A stretch of 64,000 nucleotides of DNA, from positions 620,001 through 684,000 of the forward strand of contig NZ_JAMQOQ010000001.1 of NCBI RefSeq assembly GCF_031624635.1. The letters are read 5' to 3'. This document shows, piece by piece, positions 57,941 to 64,000 of the stretch. Positions within the stretch are counted from its first letter, which is position 1; every line of letters begins with the position of its first letter. Source of the stretch: Halogeometricum sp. S3BR5-2. GTDB lineage: Archaea > Halobacteriota > Halobacteria > Halobacteriales > Haloferacaceae. The notes under the pieces were generated by a model. The model did not search any database. It was not told where the DNA came from and saw nothing but the letters and a program-made list of their open reading frames with translations. Made by a program: the position numbers and the translations under genes.

Positions 57941-59326
57941 TTACGCCGAGAGCGACCGGCGGAGGAACGCCAGCGTCTCCGACCACGCCGACGCCGAGGC
58001 GCGCGCGTTCGCCGCCGGCGTCCCGCCGTAGGCGTTGTAGCGGTCCCGCGAGATACCGGGCGTCGGCAGGTACGGGAGACGGAGGTAGTGGCCGGCGCCC
58101 TCGTGTCGGTCGTGTCGATACTCGTGCGCGTAGTCCGCGGCGTCGAGGCGCTCTCTCGCCCGTTCGCAGAACGCCGTCGACGGCCACCGACGGTCGTCCG
58201 TCGCCGAGACCAGATACACCGGCGCGTCCGCCTCCTCGACGGCGATAGCGGCCGCGTCCAGTTCGGCATCGGTCGCCCCCGCCAGCGCGGGTTCGTAGTA
58301 CGGGAGGGCGGGCGTCGGCGGGGGTCCGGGGTCCGCCTCGGCGAGTTCGAGGTACGGGACCGGGTCGCCGCCGACGGACCACGCCGAGGTGCCCGCGGGC
58401 GCGCGGCCGTGACCTAGCCCCTCCCAAACCAGTCCGCTCGGCACCCACCCGACGACGGCGCCGACGGCGTCGCTCCGACTCGCCGCGAGGAGCGCCAGCG
58501 ACCCGCCGCGGGAGAACCCGAACAGGCCGACCGTCGGTCCGGCCACCCGGTCGCGTTCGAGGAGCCACGATATCGCCCGTTCGACGTACTCCACCGGCAC
58601 CTCCGCCAGCGTGTCCGGTATCGGGTCGGGGGCGCCGAAATACTGCAGCGTCAGCGTCGCGATGCCGCGCGAGGCCAGCAGTCGGCCCGTCGCGAGGTGC
58701 GGCCGGCCGCCGGCGCCGTGGAGGTGGACGACGGCCGGGACGGAGTCGTCGCCCGGCGGCACGAAGAACCGCCCGACGAGGCCGACGCCGAGGGAGTGGG
58801 ACTCGATTTCGGGCTCGAACAGCAGGCGCGTCGTCGTCGCCTCCGCGAGCGTCTCCCCGCCGCGTTCGACGGCGAGCGTCACGTCGTACGCCCCTTCCGG
58901 CGGTGTGAACCGCGCGCCGGGCGGGAGCGGACCGTCGGGCGCGTCCGCCGGCCGCATCGACCAGAAGGGACCCATCGCGTCCGCGCGGTCGTAAGTGCCA
59001 CCGAGGGGCGTCCGCTCCGGAACCGCGAGGACCCCGTCCTCGTCGGCCTCGAACGCCGCGCGCGAGACCCACTCCGCGCCGTCGCGGGACCGGGCGGTCG
59101 CGCGGAGCGTCACCGGCGCACCGGGTTCGAGGTTCTCGGCGACGACGCGGACCGGTTCGTCCGTCAGCGCCGCGGAAGGGACGGAGAGGGCGGGGACGGA
59201 GAGGGCGGGGTCGGAGTCGGGGCCGGGGTCGGGTCCACCCGCGGCGCATCCCGAGAGCGAGGCGAGGCCGAGGCTCCCGACCGCTCGGAGGCAGGCGCGC
59301 CTGTCGAAGGCGGGACCGACGACCAT
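57941..59326 (-). CDS. Tat-exported lipoprotein, BAAT/acyl-CoA thioester hydrolase fold
   Basis: The 461-residue protein has a twin-arginine lipoprotein signal: RRACLRAVGSLGLASLSGC with lipobox L-S-G-C (Cys27). After a short Pro/Ser linker with a duplicated ALSVP unit comes a bile-acid-hydrolase-like N-terminal domain (VTLRATARSRDGAEW) and an alpha/beta hydrolase of the BAAT type. The nucleophile is the Ser of GLFGFSRGGSLALL, and probable Asp and His are in YLVSATDDRRWP and DRHEGAGHYLRLP. It should be anchored on the outer surface, where acyl-CoA is absent, so the true substrate is probably another ester or thioester. Confidence 0.88.
   Translation of the reverse strand: MVVGPAFDRRACLRAVGSLGLASLSGCAAGGPDPGPDSDPALSVPALSVPSAALTDEPVRVVAENLEPGAPVTLRATARSRDGAEWVSRAAFEADEDGVLAVPERTPLGGTYDRADAMGPFWSMRPADAPDGPLPPGARFTPPEGAYDVTLAVERGGETLAEATTTRLLFEPEIESHSLGVGLVGRFFVPPGDDSVPAVVHLHGAGGRPHLATGRLLASRGIATLTLQYFGAPDPIPDTLAEVPVEYVERAISWLLERDRVAGPTVGLFGFSRGGSLALLAASRSDAVGAVVGWVPSGLVWEGLGHGRAPAGTSAWSVGGDPVPYLELAEADPGPPPTPALPYYEPALAGATDAELDAAAIAVEEADAPVYLVSATDDRRWPSTAFCERARERLDAADYAHEYRHDRHEGAGHYLRLPYLPTPGISRDRYNAYGGTPAANARASASAWSETLAFLRRSLSA
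59178..59207. repeat. Two perfect 15-nt tandem repeats in the lipoprotein linker
   Basis: GGGACGGAGAGGGCG occurs twice without gap, and encodes on the minus strand the repeated five residues ALSVP in the linker after the lipobox. Being in frame, it changes linker length only; a slippage-prone site. Confidence 0.85.
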
Positions 59327-59373
59327 CCCCTCTCAGTTGACGACCGCCTCACAAAAGCGTGGCTCGGGATGCG

Positions 59374-59589
59374 TCACTCCCCGTTCCCGCCGTCCGCCAC
59401 TTGTCCGTGCGTGTGGTGGTAGAACCGGACGTGCGGTCGCCCGTCGACGGCGACGGGGTCGAAACATATCCGTCGGTAGGCGTCGTTGTCGAGGAGGTTC
59501 ACCATCAGTCCGGCGTCGTGCTCTGAGACGGAGTCGTAGGCGACGCCGCAGACGGGGCACGTCGGCGGCGCGTCGTCCGGAACGCGCAT
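59374..59589 (-). CDS. Small zinc-finger-like protein
   Basis: A 71-residue protein with one CxxC knuckle (PTCPVCGVAYDSVSEHDAG), a lone downstream Cys (RRICFDPV) and a histidine-rich C terminus (VRFYHHTHGQVADGGNGE). Cys2 plus Cys/His could bind zinc. ATG 59589 precedes MRVPDDAPPT; longer frames are shadow. It lies between the lipoprotein and the macrodomain gene, all on the minus strand. Function unknown. Confidence 0.7.
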   Translation of the reverse strand: MRVPDDAPPTCPVCGVAYDSVSEHDAGLMVNLLDNDAYRRICFDPVAVDGRPHVRFYHHTHGQVADGGNGE

Positions 59590-59649
59590 CGGCGGATGGA
59601 GGGGCCGGAGGCGCAAAAACGGTTCAGTCGCGGTCGTCGATTCGCGCCG

Positions 59650-60186
59650 TCAGTCCCCCGCCGCGGCGCCGCCCGCCCCCGCCCCGCTGACCTCGCGGGC
59701 GACGCGTTCGACCGTCTCGTACTCCGACTCGTCGTAGGCGACGAACCGCACGTCGTCGAGCGACGACGGCTCGTAGGCGTGGATGACCTCGCAGATGATG
59801 CGCGCCCCCTCTTCGAGGTCGAACCCGGCGACGCCGCACCCGAGCGCCGGGATGACGAGCGACTCGCAGCCGAGTTCGTCGGCGCGCTTCAAGGCGTTCC
59901 GCGTCGCGTCGCGGATGCTGTCGACCGTCGCCCGCCCGTCGCCGTAGTGCGGCATCGCGGCGGCGTGGACGACCCACCGAGCGTCGAGTTCGAAGGCCTC
60001 CGTGACGGCCACCGCGCCGAGGTCGATGGGTCCCTGGGACGTCGCCGCGGCGTCGAGACCCCGCCCGGCCCGCCGCTTCAACGCGCCCGCGACTCCCGAA
60101 CCCATCTGTAGGCTCGTGCCGGCGGCGTTGACGAGGGCGTCGGCGGACCGCTGTGCGATGTCTCCTTGGACGACGCGAAACTCCAT
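59650..60186 (-). CDS. Macrodomain protein (O-acetyl-ADP-ribose/ADP-ribose-binding type)
   Basis: A 178-residue stand-alone macrodomain. It begins MEFRVVQGDIAQRSADALVN, followed by the ligand loop NAAGTSLQMGSGVAGALKRR, HAAAMPHYGDGRATVDSIRD, and ALGCGVAGFDLEEGARIICE. These are the ADP-ribose pocket elements. Family members bind or hydrolyse ADP-ribose adducts, including O-acetyl-ADP-ribose. The C terminus is a Gly/Ala tail. Divergent from the DUF2071 gene. Confidence 0.92.
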   Translation of the reverse strand: MEFRVVQGDIAQRSADALVNAAGTSLQMGSGVAGALKRRAGRGLDAAATSQGPIDLGAVAVTEAFELDARWVVHAAAMPHYGDGRATVDSIRDATRNALKRADELGCESLVIPALGCGVAGFDLEEGARIICEVIHAYEPSSLDDVRFVAYDESEYETVERVAREVSGAGAGGAAAGD

Positions 60187-60319
60187 ACCGACGGTTTGCG
60201 AGCGACACTCAAGTCCGCTGTGGCCGACGGGCGGGTCGGCGCTCGGAGGGAACAGTCGAGAGACGGTCGACGGGGAGGGGCGGAACGCGCAAGTGCGCGC
60301 GGTCCTCAGCCCCGGACAG

Positions 60320-61057
60320 ATGGTCGCAGGAGACTCCGCGTTCCCGCCCTCGCTCCCGCTCCCGAACCTGGACGGACTGCTGCGGATGCGCTGGCGCGAC
60401 GCCCTGTTCGCCCACTGGCCCGTCGCCCCCGAGACGGTCGCGGCCCGCCTCCCGAACGGACTGGATGTCGCCACCTTCGACGGACGGGCGTGGCTGGGCG
60501 TCGTCGCCTTCGCCATGGAGGACATCCGACCCAAAGGGGCGCCGTTCGGCCTCTCCTTTCCCGAACTGAACCTCCGGACGTACGTCCGGCGGCCGGGGGA
60601 GGACGGCCACGCGGTGTACTTCTTCAACCTCGACGCGGACGATTGGCTCGGCGTCCCCGTCGCCCGCCGCCTCTACGCGCTCCCGTACTACCGCGCCGAC
60701 ATGCGCGTCCGGCGCCGAGGGGAAGAAATCGAGTTCGCCAGCCACCGCACGCATCGGGGGGCGCCGGCCGCGCACTTCGACGCGACGTACCGACCGACCG
60801 GCGAGGCGTTCGCGGCCGAACCGGGGACGCTCGAACACTTCCTGACCGAGAACTACCGCTTCTACGCGTCCGGCCGGACGCTCGTCTACGGCGACATCGC
60901 GCACGACCCGTGGCCGCTCCGCGAGGCCGACGCCGAGTTCCGGACGAACACGCTGTTCGCCGCCAACGGCTTCGAGCGACCCGACGCGGACCCCCTCCTG
61001 CACCACTCGTCGGGCGCGGACGTCACCGCCGGGAGAGTCCACCTCGCGCGCGACTGA
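60320..61057 (+). CDS. DUF2071/YqjF-family protein
   Basis: The 245-residue protein fits the DUF2071 outline: LLRMRWRDALFAHWPVAPET and LPNGLDVATFDGRAWLGVVA, FPELNLRTYVRRPGEDGHAV, LYALPYYRADMRVRR, and HFLTENYRFYASGRTLVYGD. This acetoacetate-decarboxylase-like fold has no firm function in archaea. ATG 60320 is used; the frame extends upstream but without the family's sequence. Divergent from the macrodomain gene, convergent with the P19-like gene. Confidence 0.9.
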   Translation: MVAGDSAFPPSLPLPNLDGLLRMRWRDALFAHWPVAPETVAARLPNGLDVATFDGRAWLGVVAFAMEDIRPKGAPFGLSFPELNLRTYVRRPGEDGHAVYFFNLDADDWLGVPVARRLYALPYYRADMRVRRRGEEIEFASHRTHRGAPAAHFDATYRPTGEAFAAEPGTLEHFLTENYRFYASGRTLVYGDIAHDPWPLREADAEFRTNTLFAANGFERPDADPLLHHSSGADVTAGRVHLARD

Positions 61058-61168
61058 GGCCGGGCGCTCCTCGCGCGACCGGTCGAAAGAAGGAAGAACG
61101 CGGTCGGTCCGCGTTTCGCGTTCGTCTTCGCCTCCGCGTCGCCGTGCCCGAACTGCGCCGGCGCGGCG

Positions 61169-61759
61169 TCAGTCCTGTCCCGTCTCGACGTCTATCTCCT
61201 CGAACGTCACCTCGACCGTCTCGCCGTAGCGGTCGCCGTTCTGCTCGTCGTGGCGGTGGAACTCCGGCGGTTCGACGGTCACGTGCATGTCGTACGTTCC
61301 GCCCTCGGGCACCTCGACGTTGGAACCGTAGTGGTAGACGCCGGGGTGCCAGAGGAAGTCGAGTTCGAAGGGGCCGTACTCCTCGCCGTCACCAGACTGC
61401 GTCTGGTTGCCCGCCGAACTCTGTTCGGCGACGTCGCGTTCGAGCGTCGCGGACACGTCGCAGTAGGGGACGAACCGCTTGTCGCCGCGGTCGGCGACGA
61501 CGACTTCGAGGTGGCAGTTCTCGTCGTCGGGTTCGTCGAGTTCGAACTCCCCTTCGCCCGCGAGCGTGTACATCGGTTCGGCTTCTTCCTGCGCGTAGCC
61601 GAGAATGTAGTCGCCCGCCTCGGTCGTGCCGCCGTCGTTGGCGACGGTGTTGGCCATGTAGGAGACCGACGTCTGGTAGGCTTCGCCCTCCGTGCGAGAC
61701 TGCTGAATCTGGTTCAGGTCGACTTCGTCGCTCGGCTGCTTTTCGGGGTTGTCAGGCAC
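61169..61759 (-). CDS. P19/Tp34-like (Iron_transport family) metal-binding protein without signal peptide
   Basis: The 196-residue protein has the P19-type immunoglobulin-like fold: ILGYAQEEAEPMYTLAGEGE, CHLEVVVADRGDKRFVPYCD, LDFLWHPGVYHYGSNVEVPE and YDMHVTVEPPEFHRHDEQNG. In bacterial P19 the Met and His of these segments bind Cu/Fe at the cell surface. Unlike P19, no Sec, Tat or lipobox sequence precedes the domain: an in-frame TGA lies one codon before the GTG start at 61759. So it is probably cytoplasmic or released by another route. Divergent from the CopD-like gene, 162 nt apart. Confidence 0.8.
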   Translation of the reverse strand: MPDNPEKQPSDEVDLNQIQQSRTEGEAYQTSVSYMANTVANDGGTTEAGDYILGYAQEEAEPMYTLAGEGEFELDEPDDENCHLEVVVADRGDKRFVPYCDVSATLERDVAEQSSAGNQTQSGDGEEYGPFELDFLWHPGVYHYGSNVEVPEGGTYDMHVTVEPPEFHRHDEQNGDRYGETVEVTFEEIDVETGQD

Positions 61760-61921
61760 GCTTCACGTTTGTGCGCGACTCACGTAGTACCTAACGGCCG
61801 TCTGCGCATCACAGAGCCGCTGAGCGTGCCGTTCGTGCGGCACTCCGTGTCGTTCTACCACACACCAAACGGGCCGACTCGAATCACCGGCGTTCAAGCG
61901 GCGAGAGGCGAACGCGACGAC

Positions 61922-62380
61922 ATGGTACTCGACACCGCGATGGTCACGCTGCACGTCCTCACCGGCGCGCTCTGGGTGGGAAGCGTCGTCTTCGTCGCCG
62001 GGGCGGTGCTCCCCGCCGCTCTCGACGGGTCGCTGGACGCCGGACCGCTGGAGACGCTGGCCGACAGACTCGTCTACGGGTCCCGCGCCGCGTCGGTGGT
62101 GATGTTCCTCACCGGCGGCCACCTCGCCGGGACGCGCTACACCTTCGAACTGCTCGCTGGGTCCGGCCGCGGCCACCTCGTCCTCGCCATGCTCGTCCTC
62201 TGGGTGGCGCTCGCCGCCCTCGTGGAGATAGGTCGGAGCCGACTCGTCGCCGGACTCCGGGAGAAGCGCGTCCGGACGCCCGTCCGGGAGAGCATCACCG
62301 TCTTCCGCGCGGCGGCCGTCGTCGGGGTGCTCCTCCTCGTCGACGGCGGCCTCCTCGCCGCCGGATTCGTCCCCTACTAA
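61922..62380 (+). CDS. CopD-like four-helix membrane protein
   Basis: A 152-residue protein with four hydrophobic helices and the CopD start pattern: VTLHVLTGALWVGSVVFVAG with its His, VVMFLTGGHLAGTRYTF with the second His, HLVLAMLVLWVALAALVEIG, and VFRAAAVVGVLLLVDGGLL. CopD-family proteins take part in copper handling or binding of haem. Its divergent neighbour is a P19-like metal-binding protein, so a shared role in copper or iron is plausible but not shown. Start ATG 61922. Confidence 0.82.
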   Translation: MVLDTAMVTLHVLTGALWVGSVVFVAGAVLPAALDGSLDAGPLETLADRLVYGSRAASVVMFLTGGHLAGTRYTFELLAGSGRGHLVLAMLVLWVALAALVEIGRSRLVAGLREKRVRTPVRESITVFRAAAVVGVLLLVDGGLLAAGFVPY

Positions 62381-62420
62381 TTTCGCCTCGCAACTACGTA
62401 GACTCCATAGACGTATGTGA

Positions 62421-62432
62421 CGAATATATATT
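62421..62432 (+). promoter_or_regulatory. TATA box before the small-ORF/coding pair at 62478
   Basis: CGAATATATATT is one of the most AT-rich promoters in the window. Transcription should start near 62454, leaving a leader of about 24 nt before the small ORF's ATG. Strong TATA implies a well-expressed unit. Confidence 0.6.
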
Positions 62433-62477
62433 ACGTCCGGTAGTTTCATCTGCCGAGCGGTCGGACCGACAGACGAG

Positions 62478-62600
62478 ATGCGAGGAGACGACTCCAGCGA
62501 CGCTGACGCCCCGTTGACCATCGAACTCGGCGCGGACGGCGGAATCGTCATCCGTCGAACCACCGCGCTGGGAACGTTCTCGCGGGCCGTCGAGCGATGA
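62478..62600 (+). CDS. Small 40-residue protein, coupled to next gene
   Basis: Short, acidic then beta-like protein (DAPLTIELGADGGIVIRRTT in the middle), too small for standard ORF cut-offs. Its TGA overlaps the next start (ATGA at 62597-62600), a typical coupled operon junction, and a strong TATA box lies upstream, so it is probably translated. The composition matches haloarchaeal proteins. No family is recognisable. Confidence 0.6.
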   Translation: MRGDDSSDADAPLTIELGADGGIVIRRTTALGTFSRAVER

Positions 62601-63388
62601 GTCGGTCGGACGGCGATGGGACGCCGTTCGTCGACGCGCACCTCGGCGACGCCGCCTCGATAGTCCGACGCGAGCGGCGGCGCTGCACGGACGAACGGAC
62701 GGCGTTCCGGGCGTTCCGCTCGGCCGTCGCGGACGTTCGACCGACCGCGCCGACGGGGCGCGCGGGCGGTCCGCCGACGGCCGAGGCGCTCTCGCGAACC
62801 GGGCAGTCGGCCTCGCTGACCGCCGTCCGGCGGGAGTACCGGCGGACCGTGATGGCGGTTCCGCACTACGAGGCGGAGTACGGCGACGAGTACGCCGACA
62901 GCGTCGCCGCCGAGTTCGGGGAGGCCGTCGCCGCCGGTCTGACCGGCGACGGGACGCTGACCCCGCCGCTCCGGGCGGCGGTCGTCGAGGGGGCGACGGC
63001 CTCGATGCGCGAACGCGGGGAGTTCGTCTCCCTGCTGGACGCCGAGTCGTCGTCGCTGGCGGCGGCCGGCGCGGCCGTCGACGACGCCGTGGACCGCCTC
63101 CGGGCGCTGGACGACCGGCCGCTCTCGGAGCGGTCGTTCGCGGACCTCGCCCGACTCCGCGCGGCCGTCGTCGACGTGCGGGACGGCCTGGACGAGGCGG
63201 CCGCGCGCCGGCAGGAGACGATACGGTCGCACGGACGGGGCCTCTCGGACCGGGCGCCGAGCGTCGAGACGTACCTCTACGCCGACCTGCCGGTCGACCA
63301 CCCCGCGCTGGACGCCCTCGCGAGCGCCCGGTCGCTCGTCGAGACGGCGCTGGTTCGCGTCGACCGGCGGTCGGTGGCGACGCTCTGA
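62597..63388 (+). CDS. Haloarchaeal helical protein of unknown function
   Basis: A 263-residue, mainly alpha-helical acidic protein rich in Ala, Arg and Asp. Helices such as IVRRERRRCTDERTAFRAFR, AAVDDAVDRLRALDD and LARLRAAVVDVRDGLDEAAAR suggest a coiled-coil bundle. No membrane helix, signal or catalytic motif; one Cys only. It is translationally coupled to the 40-residue protein upstream (ATGA). An 88-nt gap separates it from the next small ORF. Function unknown. Confidence 0.78.
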   Translation: MSRSDGDGTPFVDAHLGDAASIVRRERRRCTDERTAFRAFRSAVADVRPTAPTGRAGGPPTAEALSRTGQSASLTAVRREYRRTVMAVPHYEAEYGDEYADSVAAEFGEAVAAGLTGDGTLTPPLRAAVVEGATASMRERGEFVSLLDAESSSLAAAGAAVDDAVDRLRALDDRPLSERSFADLARLRAAVVDVRDGLDEAAARRQETIRSHGRGLSDRAPSVETYLYADLPVDHPALDALASARSLVETALVRVDRRSVATL

Positions 63389-63444
63389 GACGACCGGGGG
63401 GGCCCGCGGTTCGGCGCCGACGGCCCGCCGGCGTCTCGCCACAG

Positions 63445-63452
63445 ATATTTAG
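63445..63452 (+). promoter_or_regulatory. TATA box before the PH-domain gene unit
   Basis: ATATTTAG is centred about 28 nt upstream of the ATG at 63477. Initiation would be at or next to that ATG, i.e. at a small upstream ORF, not at the PH-protein start at 63548. Confidence 0.55.
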
Positions 63453-63476
63453 CACGAGCACGGAACGCCACCTAGC

Positions 63477-63551
63477 ATGAGTCCGACAGCCTCCGCCGCG
63501 GCGTCGCCTCCGTCCACCGCTCTCCGCTTCGCTCGCCGCCCCCGACGATGA
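63477..63551 (+). CDS. Candidate leaderless upstream ORF (24 aa) before the PH-domain gene
   Basis: ATG at the predicted transcription start encodes a Ser/Pro/Arg-rich 24-residue peptide (MSPTASAAASPPSTALRFAR plus four residues) whose TGA overlaps the next start (ATGA at 63548-63551). This mirrors the upstream ORF at 15199. Low-complexity sequence argues that coupling, not the peptide, matters. Coding is unproven. Confidence 0.4.
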   Translation: MSPTASAAASPPSTALRFARRPRR

Positions 63552-64000
63552 ACCGGCTCGACCCGCGCGTACAACTGCTCTGGGTCGCCAGCGCGGCCGT
63601 CTCGGCGCTCGTCGTCGGCGGGGTGCTGTTCGCCGTCGTCGCGTTCCTCTCGCCGCCGTTCCTCCCCTCGTGGACGCCGTACGCGGCGGCCGCCCTCGTG
63701 TTCCTCCTCGGCGCCGCCACCGCCGTCGCGCGCTACCGCTCGTGGGGGTACGAGGTGCGGGAGGACTCGCTGTACCTCGAACGCGGCGTGTTCACCCGCG
63801 TGCGAACCGTCGTCCCGTTCGTCCGCATCCAGCACGTCGACTCCTCGCGCGGGCCGATAGAGCGCGTCGTCGGACTGGCGAGCACCGTCGTCTACACCGC
63901 CGGGTCGCGCGGCGCCGACGTGTCGGTGCCGGGCCTCACCGCCGACGGCGCCGACGAACTGCGCGAGCGACTGAAGCGCCTCGCAATCCGCTCGGAGGGC
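63548..64000 (+). CDS. Membrane PH-domain (bPH2/DUF304) protein, 3' partial
   Basis: 151 residues are visible before the window ends. Two helices (VQLLWVASAAVSALVVGGVL and TPYAAAALVFLLGAATAVAR) are followed by a bacterial PH-type domain: YRSWGYEVREDSLYLERGVF, TRVRTVVPFVRIQHVDSSRG and PIERVVGLASTVVYTAGSRG. In YdbS/YdbT-like proteins this unit binds at the membrane; haloarchaea often have a small and a large PH gene in tandem. The true end lies beyond 64000. Confidence 0.88.
   Translation, partial: MNRLDPRVQLLWVASAAVSALVVGGVLFAVVAFLSPPFLPSWTPYAAAALVFLLGAATAVARYRSWGYEVREDSLYLERGVFTRVRTVVPFVRIQHVDSSRGPIERVVGLASTVVYTAGSRGADVSVPGLTADGADELRERLKRLAIRSEG

Noticed and set aside
55386-59249. A 1287-codon minus-strand ORF, and 1021-codon (53730-56795) and 970-codon (7632-10544) plus-strand ORFs
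   Set aside because: They run antisense or out of frame through recognisable genes and have Arg/Pro-rich, non-halophilic composition; at this GC content long shadow ORFs are expected. Only the last 439 codons of the first are a real gene.

Overview
The window is core chromosome of a halophilic archaeon (class Halobacteria; order Haloferacales is plausible, but I cannot fix the genus). The signs are very high GC with GC-rich third codon positions, strongly acidic proteins, TATA boxes about 26 bp upstream of start codons with little or no leader, and haloarchaeal signature genes: HalOD1 and TackOD1 domains, a nuo operon without nuoEFG, ADP-forming acetyl-CoA synthetase, and Agl23. I see no rRNA, tRNA, CRISPR array, insertion sequence, integrase or replication origin. 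Nearly all large overlapping ORFs are GC-driven shadows.

Layout. 0-13.6 kb: a coiled-coil protein cut by the window edge, a winged-helix protein, purA, a truncated hemoglobin, a Trm112-like protein, the cbiX/DR2241 pair of tetrapyrrole metal insertion, a sulfite-oxidase-type molybdoenzyme, a DUF2139 protein, cysS, a DUF357 protein and trxB. 13.6-16.5 kb: a ZIP metal transporter and a 10-TM heavy-metal/manganese exporter, each with a palindrome at its promoter; the exporter also has a leaderless upstream ORF. 17-20.2 kb: ADP-forming acetyl-CoA synthetase followed after 3 nt by a BioD-like/DRTGG 'phosphotransacetylase-family' protein, a likely acetate/acetyl-CoA unit. 20.2-28.1 kb: a 7TM histidine kinase, an Xaa-Pro peptidase, membrane and zinc-ribbon proteins, a CBS-ParB/SerK-like protein and an RCK-DHH-DHHA1 phosphoesterase.

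28.2-38.7 kb is a minus-strand respiratory complex I operon, nuoA-B-CD-H-I-J1-J2-K-L-M-N. C and D are fused, J is split, and most junctions are 1-4 nt overlaps. The only sizeable gap (nuoI/nuoJ1) holds a 14-bp perfect palindrome.

39-51 kb: a TackOD1 zinc protein with a nuclease-fold-like C terminus, purKE, agl23, ribH plus an aminotransferase, a three-gene ABC export unit with a CARDB-type surface protein, and a short Hel308-type helicase. 51-64 kb: an Lrp/AsnC regulator broken by one in-frame TAG in its helix-turn-helix, a HalOD1 protein whose leader holds an inverted repeat and a hairpin-T9 element, DoxX, a wHTH/membrane pair, PEBP, an old yellow enzyme, an aspartoacylase-family hydrolase, a Tat-lipoprotein BAAT hydrolase, a macrodomain protein, a DUF2071 protein, a P19-like metal-binding protein divergent from a CopD-like protein, and a PH-domain gene cut by the window edge and preceded by a second leaderless upstream ORF.

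The observations most worth a second look are the amber-interrupted AsnC gene, the two leaderless upstream ORFs coupled to membrane-protein genes, the operator-like palindromes at metal-transport promoters, the HalOD1 leader, and the Hel308 paralogue that seems to lack its last domain.
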